From DDH964 sp963763205 (lineage in GTDB: Bacteria > Desulfobacterota > Desulfuromonadia > Desulfuromonadales > DDH964), in NCBI GenBank assembly GCA_963763205.1, contig CAVXNQ010000014.1, positions 3,310-67,309 on the forward strand: DNA of 64,000 bases. The letters are read 5' to 3'. Of the stretch, positions 1 to 12,600 are shown piece after piece. The notes below the pieces were generated by a model. That model made no database searches. It was given only the letters and a program-made list of their open reading frames with translations, and was not told the origin of the DNA. Numbering within the stretch: the stretch's first letter is position 1; each line of letters opens with the position of its first letter. The position numbers were made by a program, and so were the translations under genes.

Positions 1-1
1 G

Positions 2-499
2 CGGGTCAGCCCGGTCGGCTTTGCCTTCGCGAGCGAGGTGGAGGTGCTGCGCCAGGCGCAGTTGACGGCGGAGGTCACCCACAACCATCCCGAGGGGATC
101 AAGGGGGCGCAGGCGACGGCGCTGGCGGTCTTCCTGGCGCGGACGGGGCACGGCAAGGAAGCCATCCGGGGCCGCATCGCGGAGCGCTTCGACTATGATC
201 TGCGGCGGACGGTGGCTGCCATCCGCCCGGGCTACGGCTTCGACATCTCCTGCCAGGGGAGCGTCCCGGAGGCGCTCATTGCCTTCCTCGATGGAGAGTC
301 GTACGAGGAGGCGGTGCGCAACGCGGTCTCCCTGGGGGGGGACAGCGACACCCTGGCCTGCATCGCCGGCGGGGTGGCCGAGGCCTTCTACGGCGGGGTT
401 CCCGATGACATCCGGACCAGGGCGGAGGCGCTGCTGCCTCCCGACCTGCTGGGGATCACCCGGGAGTTCTGCGCCCGCTTCCGCCAGCCGGGCAGCTGA
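2..499 (+). CDS. ADP-ribosylglycohydrolase family protein (3' part)
   Basis: The reading frame enters from before base 1, so only about the last 165 residues are present. Visible family signatures are RVSPVGFAF near the left edge, THNHPEGIKGAQA, and GGDSDTLACIAGG, which carries the acidic Mg-binding residues of DraG/ARH-type hydrolases. Enzymes of this family remove ADP-ribose from protein side chains or cleave related ADP-ribose conjugates, using two Mg ions, in the cytoplasm. The substrate cannot be told from sequence. The gene ends 54 bases before a strong hairpin terminator and converges with the threonine aldolase gene. Family assignment is firm; the physiological role is open. Confidence 0.88.
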   Translation, partial: RVSPVGFAFASEVEVLRQAQLTAEVTHNHPEGIKGAQATALAVFLARTGHGKEAIRGRIAERFDYDLRRTVAAIRPGYGFDISCQGSVPEALIAFLDGESYEEAVRNAVSLGGDSDTLACIAGGVAEAFYGGVPDDIRTRAEALLPPDLLGITREFCARFRQPGS

Positions 500-552
500 C
501 CCCGACCCCGCAGGTCTAACAACTCCTCAAACAGCCCCCGGATTCCCACGGC

Positions 553-587
553 AAGGGCCCGTCGACCAGCATGGTCGACGGGCCCTT
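553..587. terminator. Hairpin terminator between convergent genes
   Basis: A perfect 16-base stem (AAGGGCCCGTCGACCA and its complement) with a three-base loop lies between the two convergent genes. No long T-run follows on the plus strand, only the short TT in cgtctt, so termination is inferred from stem strength and position. It could serve both strands. Confidence 0.7.
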
Positions 588-640
588 CGTCTTCTGCGGC
601 GGAAATGTCCAGGGAGGTTTCGGCCGGCCGACCCGGTTCC

Positions 641-1699
641 TCAGCCCCCCGCCAGCTCCCGGATGTCCCCGACCAGCTCGCGAATCTCCTTCTCGGCGGT
701 TTGCCAGGAGCACATCAGTCGGGCGTGGCCGGTGCCGATGAAGGTGTAGAACTGCCAGCCGCGGCCGTGCAGGGCCTCAATCCAGGCCTGGGGCAGCTGC
801 ACGAAGACGGCGTTGGCCTCCACCGGGTGGATGATCGTGATCTGCGGGAACTTGCTCAGCTCGGCGGCCAACAGCTGCGCCATGCGGTTGGCGCGGGCGG
901 CGTTGCGCAGGAAGGCGCCGTTTTTCAGGAGGCCGATCCAGGGGGCGGAGAGGAAGCGCATCTTCGAGGCGAGCTGGCCGGCCTGCTTGCAGCGGTAGTC
1001 GAATTCGCGGGCCAGTTCGCGGTTGAAGAAGACCACCGCCTCGCCCACTGCCAAGCCGTTCTTGGTGCCGCCCAGGGTCATGACGTCGATGCCGGCCTGC
1101 CAGGTCAGCTCCCTGGGCGCACAGCCGAGGGTCGCCAGGGCGTTGGCGAAGCGCGCGCCGTCGAGGTGCAGGCGCAGGCCGAAGCGCTCGGCCGTTTCCC
1201 GGATCCGCCCCAGTTCGGCGAGGGTGTAGACCGTCCCCAGCTCGGTCGCCTGGGTAAGGGAGAGGACCTTCGGCTTCGGGTAGTGGATGTCGCTGCGGCG
1301 GGTCACGGTGTGGGCGACGGCGGCCGGGTCGACCTTGCCGTGCTCGCCCGGGACGAGGAGGATCTTGGTGCCGTTGGAGAAGAACTCGGCGGCGCCGCAC
1401 TCGTCGGTCTCGACGTGGGCCAGCTCGTGGCAGATGATGCTGTGGTAGCTGCGGCAGAGGGAGGCCAGCGCCAGGGAGTTGGCGGCGGTGCCGTTGAAGA
1501 CGAAGAAGACCTGGCAGTCGGTCTCGAAGAACTCGCGCAGCAGGTCGCAGGCCCGCGCGGTCCAGGGGTCGTTGCCGTAGGCGTTGGCGAAGCCGGCGTT
1601 GACCTCGGCGAAGGCCTGCATCGCCTCCGGGCAGGCCCCGGCGTAGTTGTCGCTGGCGAACTGGTTCTTCAGCAGTTCCGGATGGCTGACCTGTTCCAT
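641..1699 (-). CDS. ltaE: Low-specificity L-threonine aldolase
   Basis: A 352-residue PLP enzyme of the beta-eliminating lyase family that splits L-threonine or L-allo-threonine into glycine and acetaldehyde. The N-terminal FASDNYAGACPEAM segment, the HLDGARFANA motif around residue 180 and the LGGTKNG motif with the presumed PLP lysine are all visible, and the length fits the family. The start is supported by a GGAGG ribosome site just upstream. A TATAAT box at 1725-1730 (minus strand) suggests its own promoter, although no good -35 is visible. It lies 66 bases downstream of the DEAD-box helicase gene on the same strand. Nothing looks truncated. Confidence 0.9.
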   Translation of the reverse strand: MEQVSHPELLKNQFASDNYAGACPEAMQAFAEVNAGFANAYGNDPWTARACDLLREFFETDCQVFFVFNGTAANSLALASLCRSYHSIICHELAHVETDECGAAEFFSNGTKILLVPGEHGKVDPAAVAHTVTRRSDIHYPKPKVLSLTQATELGTVYTLAELGRIRETAERFGLRLHLDGARFANALATLGCAPRELTWQAGIDVMTLGGTKNGLAVGEAVVFFNRELAREFDYRCKQAGQLASKMRFLSAPWIGLLKNGAFLRNAARANRMAQLLAAELSKFPQITIIHPVEANAVFVQLPQAWIEALHGRGWQFYTFIGTGHARLMCSWQTAEKEIRELVGDIRELAGG

Positions 1700-1765
1700 G
1701 GCGTCCTCCGCGAGAAGCTACCAAATTATAGCTTGGGGGAAGGTTGCACCCGGTGCCGGAGCAAC

Positions 1766-3528
1766 CTATTTTCCCTTGTGGGACCCGCGCCGGTCGTGAG
1801 CCGGTTTTTTCCCGGCCGCTTTGGCGCCGCGGCTGTCGCCGGCCTTCTTGAAGACGGGGCGCCGGGGGTGTTTCTCCGGTTGTTCGCCCCCCTTGCCGCC
1901 GGCGTCGACGCTGAGCCGCATCGGGCGGCCGCAGATCGGGGTCTTTTGCAGCCGGCCGACGAGCTCGGCGGGCAGGTCGTCGGGCAGATCGACCAGGCTG
2001 AAGGTGTTGAAGAGCTTGATCGCGCCGATCTGCCGGCCGCTGAGGTTCGCCTCGTTGGTGATGGTGCCGACGATGTGGCGCGGCTCGACGCCGTGGTCGC
2101 GGCCGACCTCGAGGCGGTAGCGGCGCATGCCTGCTTCGGCCGCCACCGCGGAGCGCTCCGGCCGGGACGGGGCGGCGCGCTCCTCGCCCGGCGGTTCGGC
2201 GGGAAGCTCGTCGGGTTGCAGCGGGCGCTCCTTCTGGGCGAGGAAGGCCAGCGCCGCGGCGATGCGGCGGTGGCCGACGTCGTACTCGGTCTGGAAGCTG
2301 TCGATCATCTCCTCGAAGAATTCGAGGTCCTGGGATTCGAGGGTCTCGGCGATCTGCTCCTTGAACAGGCCGATGCGCCGGTCGGTGATGTCCTGGCGGG
2401 TCGGCAGGCGCATCGGCCGGATCGGCTGGCGGGTGGCCTGCTCGATGGCCGCCAGCATCCGCCGCTCGCGCGGGGCGACGAAGAGGATCGCCTTCCCCTC
2501 GCGGCCGGCCCGCCCGGTGCGGCCGATGCGGTGGACGTAGGCCTCGGTGTCGTAGGGGATGTCGTAGTTGACCACGTGGCTGATGCGCTTGACGTCGAGG
2601 CCGCGGGCCGCGACGTCGGTGGCGACGACGATGTCGAGGGCGCCGCTCTTGAGGCGCTCGATGGTTTTCTCCCGCAGCTGCTGGGTCATGTCGCCGTTGA
2701 GGGGCGCGCAGGAGAAGCCGCGGGCCTCGAGCTTCTCGGCCAGCTCCACGGTGGCGATCTTGGTGCGGGCGAAGACGAGCATCGCGTCGATCTCTTCGGC
2801 CTCGAGGATGCGGGTCAGGGCGTCGAGCTTGTGCAGCCCCTTGACCTGCCAGTACCACTGGGAGATGGTCTCGACGGTCGAGGTCTTGGTCTTGATGCGG
2901 ATCTCCACCGGGTCCTTGAGGTGGCGCCGGGCGATGCGCAGCACGTCGTTAGGCATGGTGGCGGAGAAGAGCGCCGTCTGCCGTCCCGGCGGGGTCTGCT
3001 GGAGGATCTCTTCGACCTCGTCGACGAAACCCATGCGCAGCATCTCGTCCGCCTCGTCGAGGACCACGCAGGCGAGCCGGTCGAGCTTCAGGGTGCCGCG
3101 GCGCAGGTGGTCCTGGATGCGGCCGGGGGTGCCGACTACGGCCTGGACGCCGCGCTGCAGCTGACGCAGCTGGTGGCCCATGTTCTGGCCGCCGTAGACC
3201 GGCAGCACCATGGAAGTCGGGGAGGTGGCGGGCGTAGGTCTGCATCGCCTCGGCGACCTGCAGCGCCAGTTCCCGGGTCGGGGTGAGGACCAGGATCTGC
3301 GGCGCCTTCAGCGCCGGGTCGAGGCGGCTGAGCAGGGGCAGGGCGAAAGCGGCGGTCTTGCCGGTGCCGGTCTGCGCCTGGCCGAGCAGGTCGCGCCCCG
3401 CCAGCAGGGGGGGGATGCTGCGGGCCTGGATCGGCGAGGGGGTCTCGTAGCCGACCTCCTCGATCACCCGGGCGATGGCCGGGGCGAGCGCCAGGTCGGC
3501 GAAGCCGGGAGATGTTTTCTTCGGTCAT
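1766..3528 (-). CDS. deaD: DEAD-box ATP-dependent RNA helicase (two frameshifts)
   Basis: An RNA-unwinding ATPase expected to act in ribosome assembly or mRNA turnover. In order: MTEENIS start, Q-motif YETPSPIQ, Walker A AQTGTGKTAA, PTRELALQ, TPGRI, the DEAD box in VVLDEADEML, SATMPND, HRIGRTGRAG, then a DbpA/CsdA-type RNA-binding domain and a basic Gly/Lys-rich tail. The frame is broken twice by one extra base: near 3505-3510 (after ENIS; correct reading continues GFADLALAPAIARVIEEVG) and near 3207-3211 (between HLPDFH and VLPVYGGQ). Joining the frames gives a full-length protein of about 585 residues. Both shifts are single-base and many neighbours carry similar ones, so assembly error is more likely than gene death. 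Which DEAD paralogue this is (DeaD or another) is less sure. Confidence 0.88.
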
Positions 3529-4032
3529 GAAAAGCCTGTTCGGGATAGGGCCGGCAAGGGGAGAGCGAAGCGCCGGGCGGGGTGTGGTGCGTTGGGCCGT
3601 TGGGGGGCAGCCTGGTGGCCGCCGACGGTGGAATCGGCACCACACTACCCCAGATAGCGGCCCGGGAGCAACCTTTTCGTCGGCGGCGGGATCCCCGGAC
3701 CTTCAAGCGGATTCATGGATTTCAGGATGCCGCAGATCAACGCTCTGGACTTTTTCAAGCTGCAAAGGCACCGGGGCGGGCGCATGACGCCCCCGGCCTC
3801 GCGGCAACGTTGCCCTGCACCCTGGCCCCGCCGGCGATGGCGTGGGCCTTTTGTTTTGGGCCCGCTCCCGCCACCCGGCCGCGTTCGGCAAACCGGCGAT
3901 TCCAATTTCGTCGCCAATCGGGTAGCCTGTTTTCGGGCGGACGCGGAATTCCGGGGCGGCCTTTGCGGTTGCCGCAACGGGCAGCTTCGGAACCAGCCTG
4001 CGGACCGTCGCCCGGAACTGGGAAACGTTGCC
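3529..4032. other. Intergenic region between divergent deaD and recO
   Basis: About 500 bases separate two divergent genes and should hold both promoters. I see no convincing -35/-10 pair, no protein with plausible codon use, and no riboswitch consensus I recognise. The stretch 3740-3890 is rich in short GC stems (for example gggcc..ggccc around 3845-3868), so a structured leader RNA for recO is possible but unsupported. Confidence 0.4.
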
Positions 4033-4788
4033 ATGAAACTGATCGCGGCCGATACCATCATTCTGCGGCACCTCGACTACGGCGAGGCCGACCGCATCGT
4101 CACCTTCTTCACCGCCGAGCACGGGGTCCTCAAGGGATTCGCCCGGAGTGCGCGCAAGAGCCGCAAGCGCTTTGGCGCGGCGCTCGAGCCTTTCGCCCAG
4201 GTGCGGCTGCACTGGAGCCCGCCGCGCTCCGGCGAGCTGGCCACCCTGCACGAGGCGGACCTGATCGATCTGCGCGCCGGGCTGCGCAGCGACCTGGTGG
4301 CGCTGGCGCTGGCCGGCTACGGCTGCGAACTGAGTGCGGCGCTGCTCGGCGACCACCCGGGGCAGGAGCGCGGTTATGCGCTGCTCCAGGCGTTTCTCGA
4401 TCACCTCGCCGGCGGCGGGGCCGGGCCCGAGGCGCGGCTGCTGTTCGAGTTGCGGCTGCTCGAGGTGGCCGGCTACATCCCCCACCTGCTGCACTGCGCC
4501 GAGTGTGGCGGGGCGCTGGCGGAGGGCGGGGTCGCCTTCGATGCCGCCCGCGGCGGCAGCCTCTGCACCGCCTGCGGGCCGGGGCCCGTGCGGGTCGATC
4601 TGCTGACCATCGGCACCCTGGCGCGGGTATTGCGCGGACCCCTCGCGACGTTCGCCGGGGTGCGCCTCTCGCCGCGCACCCTGGCCGAGGGCAACGCCCT
4701 GGTCGGCAACGCCCTGCGCGAGCATCTCCAGCAGCCGCTGCGGTCCCTGGCATTCCTCGACGAGGTCTCGCGCCAGGACCTGCGTTAA
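4033..4788 (+). CDS. recO: DNA repair protein RecO
   Basis: A 251-residue mediator of the RecFOR pathway that binds SSB and RecR and loads RecA onto gapped single-stranded DNA. The N-terminal OB-fold starts MKLIAADTIILRHLDYGEAD, with the conserved ADRIVTFFT and LKGFARSARKS segments. The C-terminal half has a zinc-binding pair of motifs, HCAECGG and CTACG. The ATG at 4033 is chosen because it begins the conserved OB-fold; the open frame extends further upstream but without homology. It sits 144 bases before glyQ and is separated from it by a strong promoter, so it is probably its own transcription unit. Confidence 0.93.
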   Translation: MKLIAADTIILRHLDYGEADRIVTFFTAEHGVLKGFARSARKSRKRFGAALEPFAQVRLHWSPPRSGELATLHEADLIDLRAGLRSDLVALALAGYGCELSAALLGDHPGQERGYALLQAFLDHLAGGGAGPEARLLFELRLLEVAGYIPHLLHCAECGGALAEGGVAFDAARGGSLCTACGPGPVRVDLLTIGTLARVLRGPLATFAGVRLSPRTLAEGNALVGNALREHLQQPLRSLAFLDEVSRQDLR

Positions 4789-4823
4789 GGGCTCTTCAGC
4801 CCCGATTTCTCTGGCTCTTTGGC

Positions 4824-4852
4824 TTGACAGGGCGGGGCAAAGGGGCTAGAAT
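4824..4852 (+). promoter_or_regulatory. Sigma-70 promoter for glyQS
   Basis: TTGACA at 4824-4829, a 17-base spacer and TAGAAT at 4847-4852 form a near-consensus sigma-70 promoter 80 bases before the glyQ start. A small GTATAC..GTATAC inverted repeat follows just downstream (around 4869-4881). No T-box features were recognised in the short leader. Confidence 0.8.
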
Positions 4853-4932
4853 TTTTCGCCTGTCGCTGTGTATACAGTATACTTTTCACGCCCCCTTTCC
4901 GGGGCCGGCGCCGTCATCTTTTCGGAGGCAAC

Positions 4933-5804
<872 letters not shown>

Positions 5805-5895
5805 GAGTCAGGGGTCAGGGTTCAGGGGTCAGGTAGACCCTGGATCTTAAAAACTTGTCCTGATACCTGATTGCTGATACCTGGAGCCTGAATTT
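5805..5895 (+). repeat. Short-word repeat between glyQ and glyS
   Basis: The gap is built of repeated short words: gtcaggggtcagggttcaggggtcagg at its left, then tcctgatacctgattgctgatacctgg at its right. The CAGGGGTCAGG and GATACCTG words each occur at least twice. It looks like a small intergenic repeat inserted within an operon. It leaves no clear ribosome site directly before the glyS ATG. Confidence 0.6.
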
Positions 5896-7961
5896 ATGTC
5901 TGCTGAACTGTTTCTCGAAATCGGTACCGAAGAGATTCCCGCCGGCTTTCTGCGCCCGGCGATGGACGACCTCGAGCGCCTGCTGCGCAAGGAACTGATG
6001 CCGCCCGCATCGCCTGCGGCGCGATGCGCACCTTCGCCACGCCGCGGCGGCTGGCGATCGCCGTGCAGGGGGTGGCCGCCAACCAGGAGCGCCAGGAACT
6101 GACCGTGGCCGGCCCCTCGGTGAAGGTCGCCTTCGACGCCGAGGGCAAGCCGACCCGGGCCGCCGAGGGGTTCGCCCGCGCCAACGGCGTCGCGGTCGCC
6201 GAGCTCTCCCGGATGACCACCGACAAGGGGGAATACCTCTACCTGTCCAAGGTCGAGGAAGGCCGGCCGACCGCCGACCTGCTGCCGGAGATTCTGCCGC
6301 GGGTGATCGCCGCCATCCCCTTCAAGAAGTCGATGCGCTGGAAGGATCTCGACATCCGCTTCGCCCGGCCGATGCACTGGATCGTCGCCCTCTACGACGG
6401 GCTGGTCGTCCCCTTCAGCTACGGCAACCTGCAGTCCGGCAACCACTCCTACGGTCATCGCTTCATGGGCCCCGGGCCTTTCCCGGTCAGCGGCCTGCAG
6501 AGCTGGCTGGAGGAGACCCGGCGCCACTTCGTGATGGCCGACCCCGCCGAGCGCCGGGAACTGATCGCCCGCGAGATCGAGCGGGTCGCCCACGGCGCCG
6601 GCGGCGAACTCAACCCCGATCCGGAACTGCTCGACGAGGTCACTTTTCTGGTCGAGGACCCGACGCCCCTGTGCGGCTCCTTCGAAGACAAGTACCTGGA
6701 GCTGCCGCGCGAGCTGCTGATCACCTCGATGCGCGAGCACCAGCGCTACTTCACCCTGGTCGGCAAGGACGGCAAGCTGCTGCCGCGCTTCATCACCATC
6801 TCCAACACCCGCCCCGAAGACCCCTCGGTGGTCGTCAAGGGGAACGAGCGGGTGCTGCGCGCGCGCCTCTCCGACGCCATGTTCTTCTGGACCGAGGACC
6901 GCAAGGTCAAGCTGGAAAGCCGCCTCGAGGCCCTCAAGAACGTCGTCTACCAGGCGAAGCTCGGCACCAGCTACGAGAAGGTGGAGCGTTTCTCCGCGCT
7001 GGCCGTGAGCCTCGCCGACCAGCTCGACCCGGAAGTGAAGGAGCTGACCGAGCGCGCCGCGCTCCTGGCCAAGTGCGACCTGGAGACCGGCATGGTCTAC
7101 GAGTTCCCCGAGCTGCAGGGGGTCATGGGGCGCGAATACGCCCGCCTCGAGGGGGAGAACGAGCGGGTGGCCCTGGCGATCCACGAGCACTACCTGCCGA
7201 CCGGGGCCGGCGGCGTCCTCCCCTCCGACAACGTCGGCGCCTTCGTCTCCATCGCCGACAAGATCGATACTATCTGCGGCTGCTTCGGCGTCGGCCTGAT
7301 CCCCACCGGCACCGCCGACCCCTATGCCCTGCGCCGCAGCGCCATCGGCATCCTCAACATCATCTTGGAGCGCGGCTACCGCTTCTCCCTGCCGCAGCTG
7401 GTGAAGGAGAGCGTCGTCCTGCTCGAGGGCAAGCTGACCCGCCCCGCTGCCGAGGTCAGGGCCGACGTCATCGAGTTCATCCGCCTGCGCCTGGTCAATC
7501 TGCTGACCGGGCAGGACTTCCCCGCCGACGTTGTCGACGCGGTCCTCGCCGCCGCCTTCGACGACGTGGTCGACGCCGTCGCCCGGGTCAAGGCCCTCAC
7601 CGAGCTGAAGGGGCGGACCGACTTCGAGCCCCTGGCGGTCGCCTTCAAGCGGGTGGTCAACATCATCAAGGGGGGCGTCGCCACCCCCGTCGACCCGGGG
7701 CTGTTCGAGGCCGACTGCGAGCGCGCCCTGCAGCAGGCGCTGGCTACGGCCGCCGGCGAAGTGGCGACCCGGGTCGCCGCCGGCGACTACCCGGCGGCGC
7801 TGCGCACCATCGCCGGCCTGCGCGTCCCGGTCGACGCCTTCTTCGACGGCGTCATGGTCATGGCCAAGGAGGAGAAGGTCCGGGAGAACCGGCTGGCGCT
7901 GTTGACCGGCGTGGCGCAGCTCTTCGCGGGGATCGCCGACTTTTCGCGCATCGCGGCCTGA
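5896..7961 (+). CDS. glyS: Glycyl-tRNA synthetase beta subunit (one frameshift)
   Basis: Non-catalytic, tRNA-binding subunit of the heterotetrameric glycyl-tRNA synthetase. It starts MSAELFLEIGTEEIPAGFL, typical of GlyS. Near 5996-6000 one G is missing (correct reading KELDAARIACGAMRTFATPRRL), after which the frame is open to FSRIAA and a stop at 7961. The middle carries the HD-like domain (around RHEHQRYFTLVGKDG and later blocks), and the C-terminus has the anticodon-binding DALR-like domain. Total length of about 688 residues is normal. It is cotranscribed with glyQ from the promoter at 4824. Confidence 0.92.
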
Positions 7962-7980
7962 GCTGGAGAAACCAAGGGCA

Positions 7981-8180
7981 TCTCTCACCCGTTCGCCGTG
8001 CTCACTTGAGATCACGGAGAACACAGAGAAATTCCGTCTGCAAGTTGCATGGCCGTCCTCAGGCTGGCTGATAAGATTGGCGAGTCTGACAGAAAAGCAC
8101 GTACAAAGATTTGAAATGTGCTTTTTGTTGTTACTCTGTGCTCTCTGTGTGCTCAAGCGACTGCAAGGAGCGGGTGAGAG
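7981..8180. repeat. Dispersed inverted-repeat element, copy 1
   Basis: The left arm tctctcacccgttcgc..cacagagaa (7981-8031) and the right arm ctctgtg..gcgggtgagag (8133-8180) are imperfect reverse complements enclosing about 100 bases of unique sequence. The right arm is about 87% identical to the arm of a second element at 43231-43342. This is a miniature, gene-less dispersed repeat in the glyS-ppdK gap. Confidence 0.7.
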
Positions 8181-8299
8181 CCGCTTTTGAATGAGCTTCT
8201 TTATTTCTGTATTTCCGCCGGTTGTTCCGGCATCCATAAAACGGGGAAAACAGGGGGCAGTGACGCTCCCGGCCAAATCATTCTGAGGAGGAGAGGTTG

Positions 8300-10964
<2,665 letters not shown>

Positions 10965-10996
10965 AATCACGGCACATGGTTCAACCGCACGACGCA

Positions 10997-11027
10997 AAAG
11001 CCCCCGGGATACCCGGGGGCTTTTTTT
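10997..11027 (+). terminator. Rho-independent terminator of ppdK
   Basis: AAAAGCCCCCGGG and CCCGGGGGCTTTTTTT form a 9-10 base GC stem with a tiny loop and seven Ts on the plus strand, 32 bases after the ppdK stop. The flanking As would also give a U-tract on the other strand. Confidence 0.9.
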
Positions 11028-11142
11028 CGGTGGCGGCCAGGGGGGCAAAAGGATTGACAGACAGATGAAAAATCGTTTGAATGAAACGCATTGATTGCGG
11101 CACATGGAGGGGGACCATGGCAGAGCGAAAAACGAAAATCGT

Positions 11143-11175
11143 ACAGCCCGCACCGGCAGCAGCCGGGCGGGCTGT
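11143..11175 (-). terminator. Probable terminator of the integron integrase
   Basis: ACAGCCCGC (11143-11151) pairs with GCGGGCTGT (11167-11175). Reading the minus strand, the stem is followed by acgattttcgttttt, a broken T-rich run. It lies about 20 bases beyond the integrase stop codon, the right place for the end of that transcript. Confidence 0.6.
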
Positions 11176-11195
11176 TTTGGTTGCGAAAGAAGGGG

Positions 11196-12431
11196 TCAGG
11201 AACGGTCGAGGGGGCTGACTACTCCCAGCGCGTTCTTGCTGGCAACGTGGGTGTAGATCATGGTCGTCCGCAGGTCGGAATGGCCGAGCAGGTCCTGGAT
11301 GGTGCGGATGTCGGTGCCGCCCTCCAAAAGGTGGGTGGCGAAGGAGTGGCGCAGGGCATGGATGGTGACGTACCTGGTGATGCCGGCGGCGCGGACCGCC
11401 TCGCGAAAGGCGCGCTGGAACAGCCGCGGGTGCTGGTAATGCCGGCGGACAATACCGGAACTGGGATCGGTCGAAATGCCCCTTGCCGGGAAGACCCAGA
11501 ACCAACTCCACTCCTTGCCGGCGTTGGGATATTTTCGCTCCAGCGCCTTGGGCAGGAAAACGCCCGGCAGCTGCTGGTGCCGGTCGAGATCGAAAAGTTC
11601 CCGGACGCGCTGGAGATGATTTGACAGCTCGTCGCGTAATCGCTCCGGCAAGACCGTCCGACGGTCTTTGTCTCCCTTGCCGGAGCGGACAATCACCATA
11701 CCACGCTCCAGATCGAGATCTTTGACGCGAAGATTGAGGCATTCGCTCAGGCGCAGGCCGCAGCCGTAGGTGAGCATCGCCATCAGCCGCAGGGTTCCTT
11801 CCATGGCGGCAAAAACCCTCTGGACCTCACTGGGGGAAAGGACGACGGGCAGGCGGCGGCGTTTCTTGGCTCGAACGGCATCGATCGCCTCCCCGTCATC
11901 GATGCCGAGCACATGCCGGTAGAGGAAGAGGATGGCATTCAAGGCCTGATTCTGGGTGGCCGCAGCCACCTTGCGATCCACGGCGAGGTGGGAAAGGAAG
12001 CGGCGCATGTCATCGAAAACCAATTGCCGAGGGGACTTTGACCCGAGAAAGAGCTGAAACTGGCGAAGCCATCCAAGGTAGGTTTTTTCGGTATTCAAGG
12101 CCATTTGCTTCACCCGCAGAAGGTCGCGGGTTTTGGCAAGAAGCTCCTGCCAGCCATCCGGGTCGGCCGCGAAGGCGACGGCCGAAGGGCGTTCCCGGGT
12201 CAGGAAATAGTCGTAGCGTTGGAGGGCTTGCCCGGCCTGCTTGATCTGCCAGGGCTCACGGGATTTTTCCAGATGGGAAAGGTAGGTCTGAATCTGAACC
12301 TGGGAGAGGCGCTCGGTCGGCGGCAGGCGAAAATAGTTATAGCAATTCCTAACCCAGCGGATATAATGCGGAACATGCTTAGAATTCAATGACTTGTCGG
12401 CTATCAGCTCCTTCTCGAAGTCGACTAACAT
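11196..12431 (-). CDS. intI: Integron integrase IntI
   Basis: A 411-residue tyrosine recombinase. The catalytic set is visible: Arg in CGLRLSECL, His-x-x-Arg in HALRHSFATHLLEGG, His in LLGHSDLRTT and the nucleophile Tyr in MIYTHVA. What makes it IntI rather than a general XerC/D is the extra insertion ALERKYPNAGKEWSWFWVFP between patches II and III, needed for recognising folded single-stranded attC. It excises cassettes and inserts them at attI. The ATG at 12431 is preferred: GGAGGGGG lies just upstream, and the promoter at 12466-12494 would start transcription around 12459, inside any longer version (alternative ATG at 12464). It reads away from the cassettes, the normal integron layout. 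Confidence 0.95.
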   Translation of the reverse strand: MLVDFEKELIADKSLNSKHVPHYIRWVRNCYNYFRLPPTERLSQVQIQTYLSHLEKSREPWQIKQAGQALQRYDYFLTRERPSAVAFAADPDGWQELLAKTRDLLRVKQMALNTEKTYLGWLRQFQLFLGSKSPRQLVFDDMRRFLSHLAVDRKVAAATQNQALNAILFLYRHVLGIDDGEAIDAVRAKKRRRLPVVLSPSEVQRVFAAMEGTLRLMAMLTYGCGLRLSECLNLRVKDLDLERGMVIVRSGKGDKDRRTVLPERLRDELSNHLQRVRELFDLDRHQQLPGVFLPKALERKYPNAGKEWSWFWVFPARGISTDPSSGIVRRHYQHPRLFQRAFREAVRAAGITRYVTIHALRHSFATHLLEGGTDIRTIQDLLGHSDLRTTMIYTHVASKNALGVVSPLDRS

Positions 12432-12465
12432 AATCCCCCTCCGGCTTATGGTGACATGACGCATA

Positions 12466-12501
12466 ACCTTACCGTACGCGGATTATGTGGTCAATAATCC
12501 G
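12466..12501 (-). promoter_or_regulatory. Integrase promoter with overlapping palindrome
   Basis: On the minus strand TTGACC (12489-12494), a 17-base spacer and TAAGGT (12466-12471) form a sigma-70 promoter for intI. A perfect 8-base inverted repeat, CGGATTAT..ATAATCCG (12479-12501, seven-base centre), covers the -35 box and looks like an operator. It does not match the gamma-proteobacterial LexA box, so the regulator is unknown. Confidence 0.65.
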
Positions 12502-12600
12502 CCCAGGAAGGATTGGTTTTTTAGCGGGATCAAAAAAATGGGCCAGAATTGGCTTCGCGATTGGGTGAAGTCGAACAAACTGGACATGTCACAGAATCAA
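12502..12600 (+). other. Presumed attI recombination region
   Basis: The attI site must lie between the intI promoter and the first cassette. The first cassette begins near 12600, where its sequence becomes alignable with its second copy at 17341. The junction here reads TGGATAGAGACCGG, whereas the other copy has GTTAGGAGGCCGG, so the usual GTT core is not intact. A strong cassette promoter (Pc) could not be identified. Confidence 0.4.

Noticed and set aside
605..3286. 893-residue plus-strand open frame
   Set aside because: Antisense to the threonine aldolase and DEAD-box genes; composition (Gly/Ala/Val/Asp repeats) is the usual shadow of GC-rich coding on the other strand.
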